From Limiplasma sp964504385 (GTDB lineage Bacteria; Bacillota; Clostridia; Christensenellales; Aristaeellaceae), in NCBI GenBank assembly GCA_964504385.1, contig CAZDEF010000015.1, forward strand, positions 1 to 41,401: DNA of 41,401 nucleotides. Direction: 5' to 3'. The notes under the pieces are model-generated. The model made no database searches, had not been told where the DNA came from, and was given only the letters and a program-made list of their open reading frames with translations. Made by a program: the position numbers and the translations under genes. Positions 32,157 to 38,143 of the stretch are shown here, piece by piece. Numbering within the stretch: the first letter of the stretch is position 1; each line of letters starts with the position of its first letter.

Positions 32157-33329
32157 TTACTCGGCGCGCTGTTCGCCGGCTTTGACAACGGATCCTGCGG
32201 GCAGGATGGCCTGCTGGCCCACCACGGCAATGTTGCCTGTGGCCTCGCCCACGGCGGAACCCGCGCTGATGACTGCGCCCTCGGCAACGATGGCGCGCCG
32301 CACCACCGCGCCGCGCTCGATGACTGCGCCGGGCATGATCACGCTGTCCTCCACCACCGCGCCTTCTTTCACAATCACGCCGGCAAAGAGAATGCTGTGC
32401 TCCACGCGGCCGTACACCTCGCCGCCCTCGGTCAGCAGGCTGTTCTTCACGCTGCCGCCCTCCGCCACAAAGTGGGGCGCTTTGCCGGGATTGCGGGCGT
32501 AGATGCGCCACTTTTTGTCGTACAGGTCAATGGGCATGGGCATTTCCAGCAGATCCATGTTGGCTTCCCACAGGCTTTCAATGGTGCCCACGTCTTTCCA
32601 GTAGCCTTCAAAATCGTAGGCGAACATCCGCTGGCCATCGTTGAGCATGTTGGGGATGATGTTTTTGCCAAAGTCGTTGGAGCTGTTGGGGTTGGCCGCG
32701 TCCTCGGTCAGGTATTTGCGCAGCTTGTCCCATGTGAAGATGTACACGCCCATGGAGGCCTTGTTGCTCTTGGGGTTGGCGGGCTTTTCCTCGAATTCCT
32801 CAATGGCGTTGCCTTCGCCCGTGTTCATGATGCCAAAACGGCTGGCTTCTTCCCACGGCACCTCGCGCACGGCGATGGTGCAGTCGGCCTTCTTGTCGAT
32901 GTGGAACTTGAGCATGGCGTTGTAGTCCATCTTGTAGATATGGTCGCCGCTCAGGATCAGCACATACTCGGTGTCGAACTGCTCAATGAACTTGAGGTTC
33001 TGGTAGATGGCGTTGGCGGTGCCGGAATACCACTCGCCGCTCTTGCCCTTCTGATAGGGGGGCAGCACATACACGCCGCCGTGCGCAAGGTCCAAATCCC
33101 ACGGGGAACCGCTGCCGATGTAGGCGTTCAGCTCCAGCGGCTGGTACTGGGTCAGCACGCCCACCACGTCGATGGCGCTGTTGGTGCAGTTGCTCAGGGG
33201 AAAATCAATAATGCGGTACTTGCCGCCGTAAGGAATCGCCGGCTTGGCCATATTGGATGTCAGAATGCCGAGACGGCTTCCCTGACCACCGGCCAGCAGC
33301 ATTGCCACGCACTGCTTTTTGTTCATCAT
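32157..33329 (-). CDS. glgC: Glucose-1-phosphate adenylyltransferase
   Basis: GlgC makes ADP-glucose from ATP and glucose-1-phosphate, the committed step of bacterial glycogen synthesis. Seen are LLAGGQGSRLG, KPAIPYGGKYRIIDFPLSNC, the GTANAIYQN and LSGDHIYKMDY active-site blocks, and C-terminal beta-helix repeats. Several in-frame starts lie close together (33350, 33338, 33329, 33326). AAGGAG at 33347-33342 rules out 33350, which lies within it, and is too near 33338. The 33329 start gives MMNKKQCVAM and 390 residues, the usual length. It is the first gene of the operon, behind a leader of about 250 nt. Confidence 0.95.
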   Translation of the reverse strand: MMNKKQCVAMLLAGGQGSRLGILTSNMAKPAIPYGGKYRIIDFPLSNCTNSAIDVVGVLTQYQPLELNAYIGSGSPWDLDLAHGGVYVLPPYQKGKSGEWYSGTANAIYQNLKFIEQFDTEYVLILSGDHIYKMDYNAMLKFHIDKKADCTIAVREVPWEEASRFGIMNTGEGNAIEEFEEKPANPKSNKASMGVYIFTWDKLRKYLTEDAANPNSSNDFGKNIIPNMLNDGQRMFAYDFEGYWKDVGTIESLWEANMDLLEMPMPIDLYDKKWRIYARNPGKAPHFVAEGGSVKNSLLTEGGEVYGRVEHSILFAGVIVKEGAVVEDSVIMPGAVIERGAVVRRAIVAEGAVISAGSAVGEATGNIAVVGQQAILPAGSVVKAGEQRAE

Positions 33330-33576
33330 GGGTATCATCCACTCCTTCATTTATGATAGGTAGACCATGTCATGAAAACTGCGAACCGAAAAGGGCTGGG
33401 GTGCGAAAGCGTTGAACCATTCCTGCCCCCCTTTCGAATTGCGACGGCTTTTGAGCAGGGCGCGGCCCGCTGCACGGGCATCCGCGCCTGATCGACTCCC
33501 GAATGCGCACAGCAGTGCACCGGCTCGTCCTCCTCACCGTTCGAATTTACAGCATTACATAATGGTAGAATTTGAT
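33330..33576 (-). promoter_or_regulatory. Long structured leader of the glgC operon
   Basis: From the predicted start near 33576 to glgC is about 250 nt without a recognised gene. It contains a strong GC-rich hairpin: GGCGCG (33488-33483) pairs with CGCGCC (33464-33459), and inside it GCCCG pairs with CGGGC around TGCAG, an 11-bp stem with a three-base bulge. No T-run follows, so it is not a plain terminator. It also holds two possible small ORFs with good ribosome sites. It does not match a riboswitch class I recognise. Confidence 0.45.
33347..33520 (-). CDS. Possible 57-residue leader ORF upstream of glgC
   Basis: A GTG at 33520 has AGGAGG (33534-33529) eight bases upstream, an ideal ribosome site. 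The frame stays open for 57 residues (MHCCAHSGVDQARM...) and stops with TGA at 33349-33347, just ahead of glgC. A second, 16-residue ORF in another frame (ATG at 33420, stop at 33372-33370) has AAGGGGGGCAGGA directly before it. Third-position GC of the longer ORF is lower than in neighbouring genes and the sequence resembles nothing known. Translation could affect the leader hairpin, or both may be spurious. Confidence 0.25.
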   Translation of the reverse strand: MHCCAHSGVDQARMPVQRAAPCSKAVAIRKGGRNGSTLSHPSPFRFAVFMTWSTYHK

Positions 33577-33582
33577 ATATCT

Positions 33583-33612
33583 ATTGTATTCGCAACAGGG
33601 TGGTTTCGTCAA
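33583..33612 (-). promoter_or_regulatory. Promoter of the glgC-glgD-glgA operon
   Basis: Minus-strand TTGACG (33612-33607) and TACAAT (33588-33583) are separated by 18 bases; each matches consensus at 5 of 6. It is the only good promoter found upstream of glgC and implies a long leader. Confidence 0.7.
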
Positions 33613-33676
33613 GACTCTTTTTCACTTTTTTCGTAGAACCTGTATGCGCATTCCCCCCTAAAATTCCCCACCTACC

Positions 33677-33705
33677 TTGACATCTCGCCCATCCCCGCGT
33701 AAAAT
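33677..33705 (+). promoter_or_regulatory. Strong promoter of the first islet gene
   Basis: TTGACA (33677-33682), a perfect -35, and TAAAAT (33700-33705) are exactly 17 bases apart. The start would be near 33712, giving a transcript of about 265 nt to the terminator at 33948-33978. It is divergent from the glg promoter. Confidence 0.75.
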
Positions 33706-33769
33706 ATTCACAAGCGAACCGCATTCTGTACTCTTGTCCCATCCTTGTCTCGAAAGGAGTTGTGTGACC

Positions 33770-33949
33770 TTGGAACCGCAAAGCCGTATATCGACGATCC
33801 TCTTCCTGCTGCTCATGAATTTCGTTCTTCTCCACATCCTCTTGTTCAAAGTCCTGCCAAATCATTTCTGGTTCTTCAGACATCTCAGGTCGATGCATCC
33901 CTGCTTGGTTGAATACATAAGGAACCCTCGCACGTATAAGTTTCCCTAA
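33770..33949 (+). CDS. Small hydrophobic protein of unknown function (59 residues)
   Basis: Not recognised. A consensus promoter, AAAGGAG at 33753-33759, this frame, and an immediately following terminator form a complete small transcription unit. Start choice is TTG at 33770 (spacing 10) or GTG at 33764 (spacing 4); the first gives MEPQSRISTILFLLLMNF. Residues about 8-25 are a membrane-spanning hydrophobic stretch, followed by an aromatic and basic tail (HFWFFRHLR). Size and shape resemble small membrane peptides, including type I toxins, but no match is known and no antisense RNA was found. The transcript could alternatively be a small RNA. Base composition is lower in GC than flanking housekeeping genes. 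Confidence 0.45.
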   Translation: MEPQSRISTILFLLLMNFVLLHILLFKVLPNHFWFFRHLRSMHPCLVEYIRNPRTYKFP

Positions 33950-33978
33950 AGGCGCTGAAACATCAGACGCCTTTTTTA
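33948..33978 (+). terminator. Terminator after the first islet gene
   Basis: AAAGGCG and CTGA pair with TCAG and CGCCTTT across one unpaired A, with loop AACA, followed by TTTTTT. It overlaps the stop codon of the preceding ORF by two bases, as expected for a real gene end. Confidence 0.8.
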
Positions 33979-34004
33979 TTGCACCTAAAGGAGGAATGTC
34001 TCTA

Positions 34005-34184
34005 TTGATCACCTTTACTTTTCCATGGCTTCCAGTCCTGCTTGCTACGCTTGCCTTCTCTTTTAGCGTCTCTTATCCTTTGTATCAGCATCAGCTGCTT
34101 TACTGGTTTCCGCTTTCTGTGATCGTGGCTTTCTGTATGTTTTTTCTGTCTTTTGGTATCCAGTCATTCGTCGGCGGTTTTTGA
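34005..34184 (+). CDS. Small two-span membrane protein of unknown function (59 residues)
   Basis: Not recognised. AAAGGAGG at 33987-33994 lies 10 bases before a TTG at 34005; an in-frame ATG at 33996 is only one base from the ribosome site and is less likely, though it would add just three residues. The protein is almost wholly hydrophobic, with two probable spans: TFPWLPVLLATLAFSFSVSY and YWFPLSVIVAFCMFFLSFGI, joined by a short polar turn. No promoter of its own was found; it starts 26 bases after the preceding terminator and may depend on read-through. It is also 59 residues long, like its neighbour, but the two do not look related. Confidence 0.45.
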   Translation: MITFTFPWLPVLLATLAFSFSVSYPLYQHQLLYWFPLSVIVAFCMFFLSFGIQSFVGGF

Positions 34185-34212
34185 TTCAACGCAATCCGGT
34201 TGGGAAAAACAA

Positions 34213-34241
34213 GTGACAATGGAACAAAAATATGGTATACT
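34213..34241 (+). promoter_or_regulatory. Promoter of the coiled-coil gene in the islet
   Basis: GTGACA (34213-34218) and TATACT (34236-34241) are 17 bases apart, and TG at 34233-34234 makes an extended -10. Both hexamers are 5 of 6. It lies 28 bases before the ATG at 34269. Confidence 0.8.
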
Positions 34242-34255
34242 ATTTTATAGTTGAG

Positions 34256-34270
34256 AGGAGTTTTGCCCAT
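34256..34270 (+). repeat. 15-bp direct repeat, copy 1
   Basis: AGGAGTTTTGCCCAT occurs here and again at 35231-35245, in both cases as ribosome site plus start region of an islet ORF. The ATG begins inside this copy but just after the other. A 1-mismatch version stands at 19075-19089 before a glycosyltransferase gene. Confidence 0.6.
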
Positions 34271-34502
34271 GAACAAACAGGTTCGCAAACAGCTGACGGA
34301 TGTTGTTTCCTCCCTCCAACTTCTTCAGGACGAGCTGAACGACGTCTTGGAAGAGCAGAACGACATACTGGATAACATCCCAGAGAATTTGCAGGGGTCT
34401 GAACAGTATGAGCGGCAGGAAGAAGCGATCGATGCGCTCGGCAATGCCGCTTCTTATCTGGACGATGTTATGCAGGAACTCACAAACGCGGTCAACGCAT
34501 AA
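34269..34502 (+). CDS. Small coiled-coil protein of unknown function
   Basis: A 77-residue acidic protein, predicted to be almost all helix with heptad-like leucine spacing (LTDVVSSLQLLQDELNDVLEEQNDIL), then a short turn NIPENLQGSEQYE and a second helix. Small proteins of this type, with a NLP/NIPEN-Q-S-E-Y turn, are common orphan genes of Clostridia, often near integrated elements; that link is from memory of the group and is not a family assignment. GAGAGGAG lies 8 bases before the ATG, and the promoter is strong. It is followed after 37 bases by a larger unknown gene, probably in one transcript. Confidence 0.7.
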   Translation: MNKQVRKQLTDVVSSLQLLQDELNDVLEEQNDILDNIPENLQGSEQYERQEEAIDALGNAASYLDDVMQELTNAVNA

Positions 34503-34539
34503 GCTTTGTAAAACTATCAATTGACAAGGAGGAATGATC

Positions 34540-35157
34540 GTGTCTCGATTGTCCATGATTTTGACCTATGGCCTATATCGCGCTAAGGCAAGCCGTGTCC
34601 GTGCCAGAGAGCAGCAGGAATATGATCGTATCCATTGCAAGCATGCAGTTCCTTATGAAGGCAACCGGGGCACGGCCATGGACGTGTGCAATCATAAATA
34701 TCCACTCCTGCCCGGTGAACCGGCTGGAACGTGGATGATACCGACCGCGTTTGGAGATGAGTATCGTACACCGTGCTCAAAAACTGCTTGGATTCATTTG
34801 GCTACTATGGACGGTCTTGGGGCTCCCACAAACACTTTTGAGTACCGCGAACAGCTTAGGGGCTGGAATCCCGCTTGGGGCGATATGTACGAGGAAGTCA
34901 ACAAGGGTTATCGAGAGCTAAAAGCAAGCCGTTGCCGCACCGAAGAAGAAAAGCAGCGCATTCTTAATACGCCACTTGAAGAGTTTGATTTTCTGAAAGG
35001 CGCAAAGATCCGATACGACACCTTTGATGAAATGGTTCGCAAGCGCGAACGAAAGGTTAAGGTCGAAGGTGTTATCATCAACATCCTCACTGGCACCATG
35101 CTCATCATCGGCATTTTCTTGTTCTATTACGCGGCCAAACCGCCCAAATTTAAATGA
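34540..35157 (+). CDS. C-terminally anchored protein of unknown function (205 residues)
   Basis: Not recognised. Starting at GTG 34540 (AAGGAGG seven bases upstream; the ATG at 34534 is too close to it), the protein has a basic helical start (YGLYRAKASRVRAREQQEYDR) and a soluble middle region with several Trp and Cys residues (HKYPLLPGEPAGTWMIP, RGWNPAWGDMYEE). A charged helix follows, then a single membrane span near the end (INILTGTMLIIGIFLFYYA, about 178-198) and a short Lys-rich tail. The layout suggests a tail-anchored protein facing the cytoplasm. Codon use is more A/T-rich than in neighbouring core genes. A hairpin followed by a T-rich stretch ends the unit. Confidence 0.7.
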   Translation: MSRLSMILTYGLYRAKASRVRAREQQEYDRIHCKHAVPYEGNRGTAMDVCNHKYPLLPGEPAGTWMIPTAFGDEYRTPCSKTAWIHLATMDGLGAPTNTFEYREQLRGWNPAWGDMYEEVNKGYRELKASRCRTEEEKQRILNTPLEEFDFLKGAKIRYDTFDEMVRKRERKVKVEGVIINILTGTMLIIGIFLFYYAAKPPKFK

Positions 35158-35174
35158 TCTCTTCTATACCCGTT

Positions 35175-35204
35175 GCTGCGCAAATCAACCTGCGCAGCTT
35201 TCTT
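35175..35204 (+). terminator. Terminator after the 205-residue islet gene
   Basis: GCTGCGCA (35175-35182) pairs perfectly with TGCGCAGC (35191-35198), followed by TTTCTT. It lies 18 bases after the stop codon. Confidence 0.65.
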
Positions 35205-35230
35205 GTCCAAACACTCGATCTTATTTGTAA

Positions 35231-35245
35231 AGGAGTTTTGCCCAT
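35231..35245 (+). repeat. 15-bp direct repeat, copy 2
   Basis: AGGAGTTTTGCCCAT, identical to 34256-34270. It precedes an ATG at 35246 that opens a short frame running into the ssb terminator and the end of ssb. This may mark the edge of the islet. Confidence 0.6.
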
Positions 35246-35449
35246 ATGGATTCTCCTTCTGCAAATGAGAACCGGCGCATAAAAGCTGCGGCATCCCGCG
35301 GACGCCGCAGCCCAAACCGGTTTATTCTCTTGCTGCTGAAAAACTGCTTTGCGCCTGCATCTGCGGTGGAATATCGTGCAGCTCGCCGGGCTGCTCCGTT
35401 TTCAGCGCGGCCAGCCGGCTCACGCTCACTTCGTAGGCCACTTTGTTGA
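35246..35449 (+). pseudogene. Possible truncated gene start at the islet edge
   Basis: AAAGGAG and a well-placed ATG at 35246 begin a 67-codon frame (MDSPSANENRR...), but after about 12 codons it enters the ssb terminator and then runs antisense to the end of ssb. Only the first 40 bases could be original. It looks like the surviving 5' end of a gene cut off by an insertion, deletion or recombination event. It may also be a chance frame. Confidence 0.25.
35281..35311 (-). terminator. Terminator after ssb
   Basis: On the minus strand GCTGCGGC (35311-35304) pairs with GCCGCAGC (35292-35285), followed by TTTT (35284-35281). It is 11 bases past the ssb stop. Confidence 0.8.
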
Positions 35450-36008
35450 GCGTGGTGCCGTCCGAAAGCTGCTTCTGGTAAGCGCGGCTCTGGAAACGGC
35501 CCACCAGCTGCACCTTGTCGCCGATCTTCAGGTTGGCTGCATAGCGCGCGGTGCGGCCCCATGTGATGCAGGGAATGTAATCGCTCTTGCCGTAGGAACG
35601 GTTGACGGCCAGCATCAGATCGGCAATTTCGCGGCCGAAGGGCGTGGTGCGGTAGCTTGGCGGCTTGCACAGCGCGCCGGTCAGCTGCACGCGGTTGGGG
35701 TTTTCTTCGTCCTCGGCGCTGTTGAGCAGGCGCTGGGCAAAGGCGGTGATGAGCAGCCGCCCGGAGCCCTCGATGACTTTGTTGTAGCTGCGCAGCTGCC
35801 CTTCCAAGCACAGCGTGCTGCCGGTGGTGAGCGGCTCGGCCAGCAGCAGGCGTTCGCTGAGCGTGACCGGCAGAAAATCCTCCGCGCCGCTCAGCCGCGG
35901 CACGCGCAATGTGGTGGTGTAAAACTGCTCCCCGAACAGTTCGTGTCCGAATTGAAGATTCTGGCAGATCTGACCTCTCAGGTGGATGATGTTTCCGGTT
36001 TCTTCCAT
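35322..36008 (-). CDS. SSB-like protein with two OB-fold domains
   Basis: A 228-residue protein. The second half (about 108-200) is an SSB-type OB fold: VQLTGALCKPPSYRTTPFGREIADLMLAVNR, YIPCITWGRTARYAANLKIGDKVQLVGRFQSR. The first 100 residues (IIHLRGQICQNLQFGHELFGEQFYTTTLRVPRLS) look like a second, diverged OB fold. The tail is short and lacks the acidic DDDxPF-type end of replicative SSB, so it is probably an accessory single-strand binding protein. Such double-OB forms occur in Clostridia. The ATG at 36008 is set by GAGGTGA; a GTG at 36017 lies inside that site. It follows the deacetylase gene by 30 bases and is probably co-transcribed with it. Confidence 0.8.
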   Translation of the reverse strand: MEETGNIIHLRGQICQNLQFGHELFGEQFYTTTLRVPRLSGAEDFLPVTLSERLLLAEPLTTGSTLCLEGQLRSYNKVIEGSGRLLITAFAQRLLNSAEDEENPNRVQLTGALCKPPSYRTTPFGREIADLMLAVNRSYGKSDYIPCITWGRTARYAANLKIGDKVQLVGRFQSRAYQKQLSDGTTLNKVAYEVSVSRLAALKTEQPGELHDIPPQMQAQSSFSAARE

Positions 36009-36038
36009 GTTGTTCACCTCATGCTATGGCTTTGGTTG

Positions 36039-36896
36039 TTATGTAGCGGGATGCTGTCTGCCCTGTACATCGATGGTGTAGGGCGCGCTGAGCAGGATCT
36101 GGCTGACGGGAATAATGGTGAACCCGAGGCTTTGATAGTGCTCGATGACGGTGGGCAGGGCATGGACGATATCGGTGGAATCGTTGTGGAACAGCACGAT
36201 ATCGCCGTTATCGACACGGTGGGTGCATTGCTTGATGATGTCCTGCGTGCCGCGGTCCTTCCAGTCCAGACTGTCGATGCTCCACTGCACGGCTTCGTAC
36301 CCCTCGGCGCGGGCCACCTGAATGACCCGGTTGTTGTATTCGCCGTAGGGCGGGCGGAACAGCGTGGGCCGAACGCCGGTTAGTTTTTCCACTTTGTCGC
36401 TCATGATACGCAGTTCGCTGCGGATCCCGTCCTCGCTCAGCTGGTTCATGTGCGCATGCGTGGCGGAATGATTGCCGATCTCATGGCCGCGGCGGAAGAT
36501 CTCCTCTACCATGTCCGGATATTTGTCCACCCATCCTCCCACAAGGAAGAAGGTGGTCTTTACATTGTAGCGGTCCAGAATATCCAGAATGGAAAGCGTT
36601 TTATCCGCGCCCCAGGAGGCGTCGAAGCTGATGGATACCACGGGGTCGCTGCGCTCCACACAGTAGATGGGCAGATCGCGCTTTTGCGCCACCACGGCGG
36701 TGGCGTTTTGGTTCAGGCCGATGGTATAGGCCAGCGAAACGATCAGCAGGCAGATGCACAGCAGCAGCTGAAGGGCGCGCCCTTTGGCGGCCGGGGAACG
36801 CTGCGGGAAAAACGGGCCTGCGCGGGGCGGGCTGGCGGCGGATACCGGTGCAAGTTTTCGTCCCTTTTGATGGACGCGTAGCGGCTTGTTGGCCAC
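36039..36896 (-). CDS. Membrane-anchored polysaccharide deacetylase (PdaB-like, CE4)
   Basis: A 285-residue NodB-domain protein. A basic cytoplasmic start is followed by one membrane span (about 41-61, ALQLLLCICLLIVSLAYTI), placing the domain outside the cell. Catalytic motifs are SFDASWGADKT, HEIGNHSATHAHM (the His-x3-His metal pair), RPPYGEYN, SLDWKDRG and VLFHND. The first motif has FDAS rather than the usual FDDG, a form typical of PdaB-like sporulation deacetylases; one Asp of the classical pair is absent. Likely substrate is peptidoglycan or another N-acetylated glycan. The start is the GTG at 36896, eight bases after AAGGAG; a GTG at 36905 overlaps that site. Its partner in the transcript is the SSB-like gene. 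Confidence 0.88.
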   Translation of the reverse strand: MANKPLRVHQKGRKLAPVSAASPPRAGPFFPQRSPAAKGRALQLLLCICLLIVSLAYTIGLNQNATAVVAQKRDLPIYCVERSDPVVSISFDASWGADKTLSILDILDRYNVKTTFFLVGGWVDKYPDMVEEIFRRGHEIGNHSATHAHMNQLSEDGIRSELRIMSDKVEKLTGVRPTLFRPPYGEYNNRVIQVARAEGYEAVQWSIDSLDWKDRGTQDIIKQCTHRVDNGDIVLFHNDSTDIVHALPTVIEHYQSLGFTIIPVSQILLSAPYTIDVQGRQHPAT

Positions 36897-36987
36897 GTCG
36901 ATCACTCCTTTGCATCAGTATCTATGTACTAAGATAAACGAATATGCGCGTTAAAAGCAGAATTCGTAAAAAGACGTATAAACACGA

Positions 36988-37018
36988 CAAAAAAACCGCC
37001 CTGCAGGCACAGGACGGT
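36988..37018 (-). terminator. Terminator after the 2-hydroxyacid dehydrogenase gene
   Basis: On the minus strand ACCGTCCTG (37018-37010) pairs with CAGGGCGGT (37003-36995) with one wobble, loop TGCCTG, then a run of T (36995-36988). The gene ends 21 bases upstream. Confidence 0.85.
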
Positions 37019-37039
37019 CAAAGGAGAAACACAGGTACA

Positions 37040-38023
37040 TCAGCATTCGGGACGGTGGAGAGCTGGGCCGAGCACCTGCGGGTTGAGCAGATCGGCAGGG
37101 CGTTCGCCGCGCAGCACGGCAAGGATGCGATCGCTGGCGGCAACGGCCATCTGATCACGGGCACGCTGCGTGTTGCTGCCGATGTGCGGGGTGAGGTGCA
37201 CATTGTCCAGCTCGAAAAAGGCGGGATCCACATACGGTTCGCCGGTGAAAACGTCCAGCGCAGCACCGGCGATGCGGCGCTGCCGCAGGGCTGTAAGGAG
37301 CGCTTCCTCGTCCACCACAGGCCCGCGGGCGGTGTTGATGAGGTAGGCGGACGGTTTCATCAGCGCGATGAGATCGCGTGAGAGCAGGTGGTGCGTCTGG
37401 ACGGTATGGGGGCAGTGCAGGCTGATGAAATCGCTTTCGCGCATCAGGGTTTCCAGCGAGACCTGTTCATCGCCCAGCGCATCGCGTTCCGGCTTGGGGC
37501 GGCGCGCAGCGTACAGAATGCGCATGCCCATCAGGCGGCCGAAGTCCGCCACTTTGCTGCCGATGCGCCCCATGCCGACGATGCCCAGCGTAGCCCCTTC
37601 CAGCGATGTGCCCATGAATTTGCCCATGACGAACAGATCGGCCGGGGGCATGGTGCGTACGCGATGGTCGCACTCCGGGATCTGGCGGGCAAGGGCCATC
37701 AGGTGCGCAATGGCCAGCTCGGCGGTGGGGGCGGTCACACAGTCGGGCGTGTTGGCCACCATGATGCCGTGCTCCGTAGCCGCCTCAATATCGATGGAAT
37801 CATACCCGGCCCCATAGCAGACGATCAGCTTCAGCTTTCGCCCCGCTTCGATCAGCTCGCGGTCAAAGCCCTTGCAGGCCAGCACCGCATCGGCCTGAGG
37901 CAGCAGCGCCAGCAGCTCCTGACGTGAAAAGACCGTATACTGAGGGGGAATGTGGACCGTGTGATCGCGGAGCAAACGGAAACCGTCCGCAGGTACGCCG
38001 GAGGTGACAACGATGACTGCCAT
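37040..38023 (-). CDS. D-isomer-specific 2-hydroxyacid dehydrogenase
   Basis: A 327-residue NAD(P)-dependent oxidoreductase. The cofactor loop is GMGRIG (150-155). Catalytic Arg233 (NTARGPVVDE), Glu262 (DVFTGEP) and His280 (LTPHIGS) are all present. After the second strand of the cofactor fold comes ARRPKPE, and these arginines suggest NADP. The nearest functional types are glyoxylate/hydroxypyruvate or 2-ketogluconate reductases; phosphoglycerate dehydrogenase is less likely because the C-terminal ACT domain is absent. The start is the ATG at 38023, after AAAGGCGG. A much longer upstream frame is antisense to the neighbour and is rejected. It is divergent from the FAD/Rieske gene and has a strong promoter. 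Confidence 0.9.
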   Translation of the reverse strand: MAVIVVTSGVPADGFRLLRDHTVHIPPQYTVFSRQELLALLPQADAVLACKGFDRELIEAGRKLKLIVCYGAGYDSIDIEAATEHGIMVANTPDCVTAPTAELAIAHLMALARQIPECDHRVRTMPPADLFVMGKFMGTSLEGATLGIVGMGRIGSKVADFGRLMGMRILYAARRPKPERDALGDEQVSLETLMRESDFISLHCPHTVQTHHLLSRDLIALMKPSAYLINTARGPVVDEEALLTALRQRRIAGAALDVFTGEPYVDPAFFELDNVHLTPHIGSNTQRARDQMAVAASDRILAVLRGERPADLLNPQVLGPALHRPEC

Positions 38024-38059
38024 AGCAAGACCGCCTTTGATTTTGATAAGATGCCTTTG

Positions 38060-38088
38060 ATGATAACAGCTCGCGCAGAAAATGGCAA
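38060..38088 (-). promoter_or_regulatory. Promoter of the 2-hydroxyacid dehydrogenase gene
   Basis: Minus-strand TTGCCA (38088-38083) and TATCAT (38065-38060) are 17 bases apart, each 5 of 6 to consensus, with TG one base before the -10. The leader would be about 30 nt. No equally good plus-strand promoter for the divergent gene was found in this 120-base gap. Confidence 0.75.
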
Positions 38089-38143
38089 GTATCGAAGTGT
38101 ACGCACAGGCAAGAATAATGCAAAAGAAACCCCGGAGGTAGAG

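Noticed and set aside
30957..33356. A 799-codon open frame on the plus strand antisense to glgC and glgD
   Set aside because: It is rich in His, Ala and Val, has no family signature or ribosome site, and mirrors the high third-position GC of two certain genes. It is a composition artefact.
33581..34012. A 143-codon minus-strand frame across the islet
   Set aside because: It crosses the terminator at 33948-33978 and both the glg and islet promoters, has no ribosome site, and opposes a well-formed plus-strand unit.
34256..35245. The 15-bp repeats as attachment sites of a mobile element
   Set aside because: No integrase, transposase or terminal inverted repeats lie between or near them, and both overlap ribosome sites, which explains part of the match.
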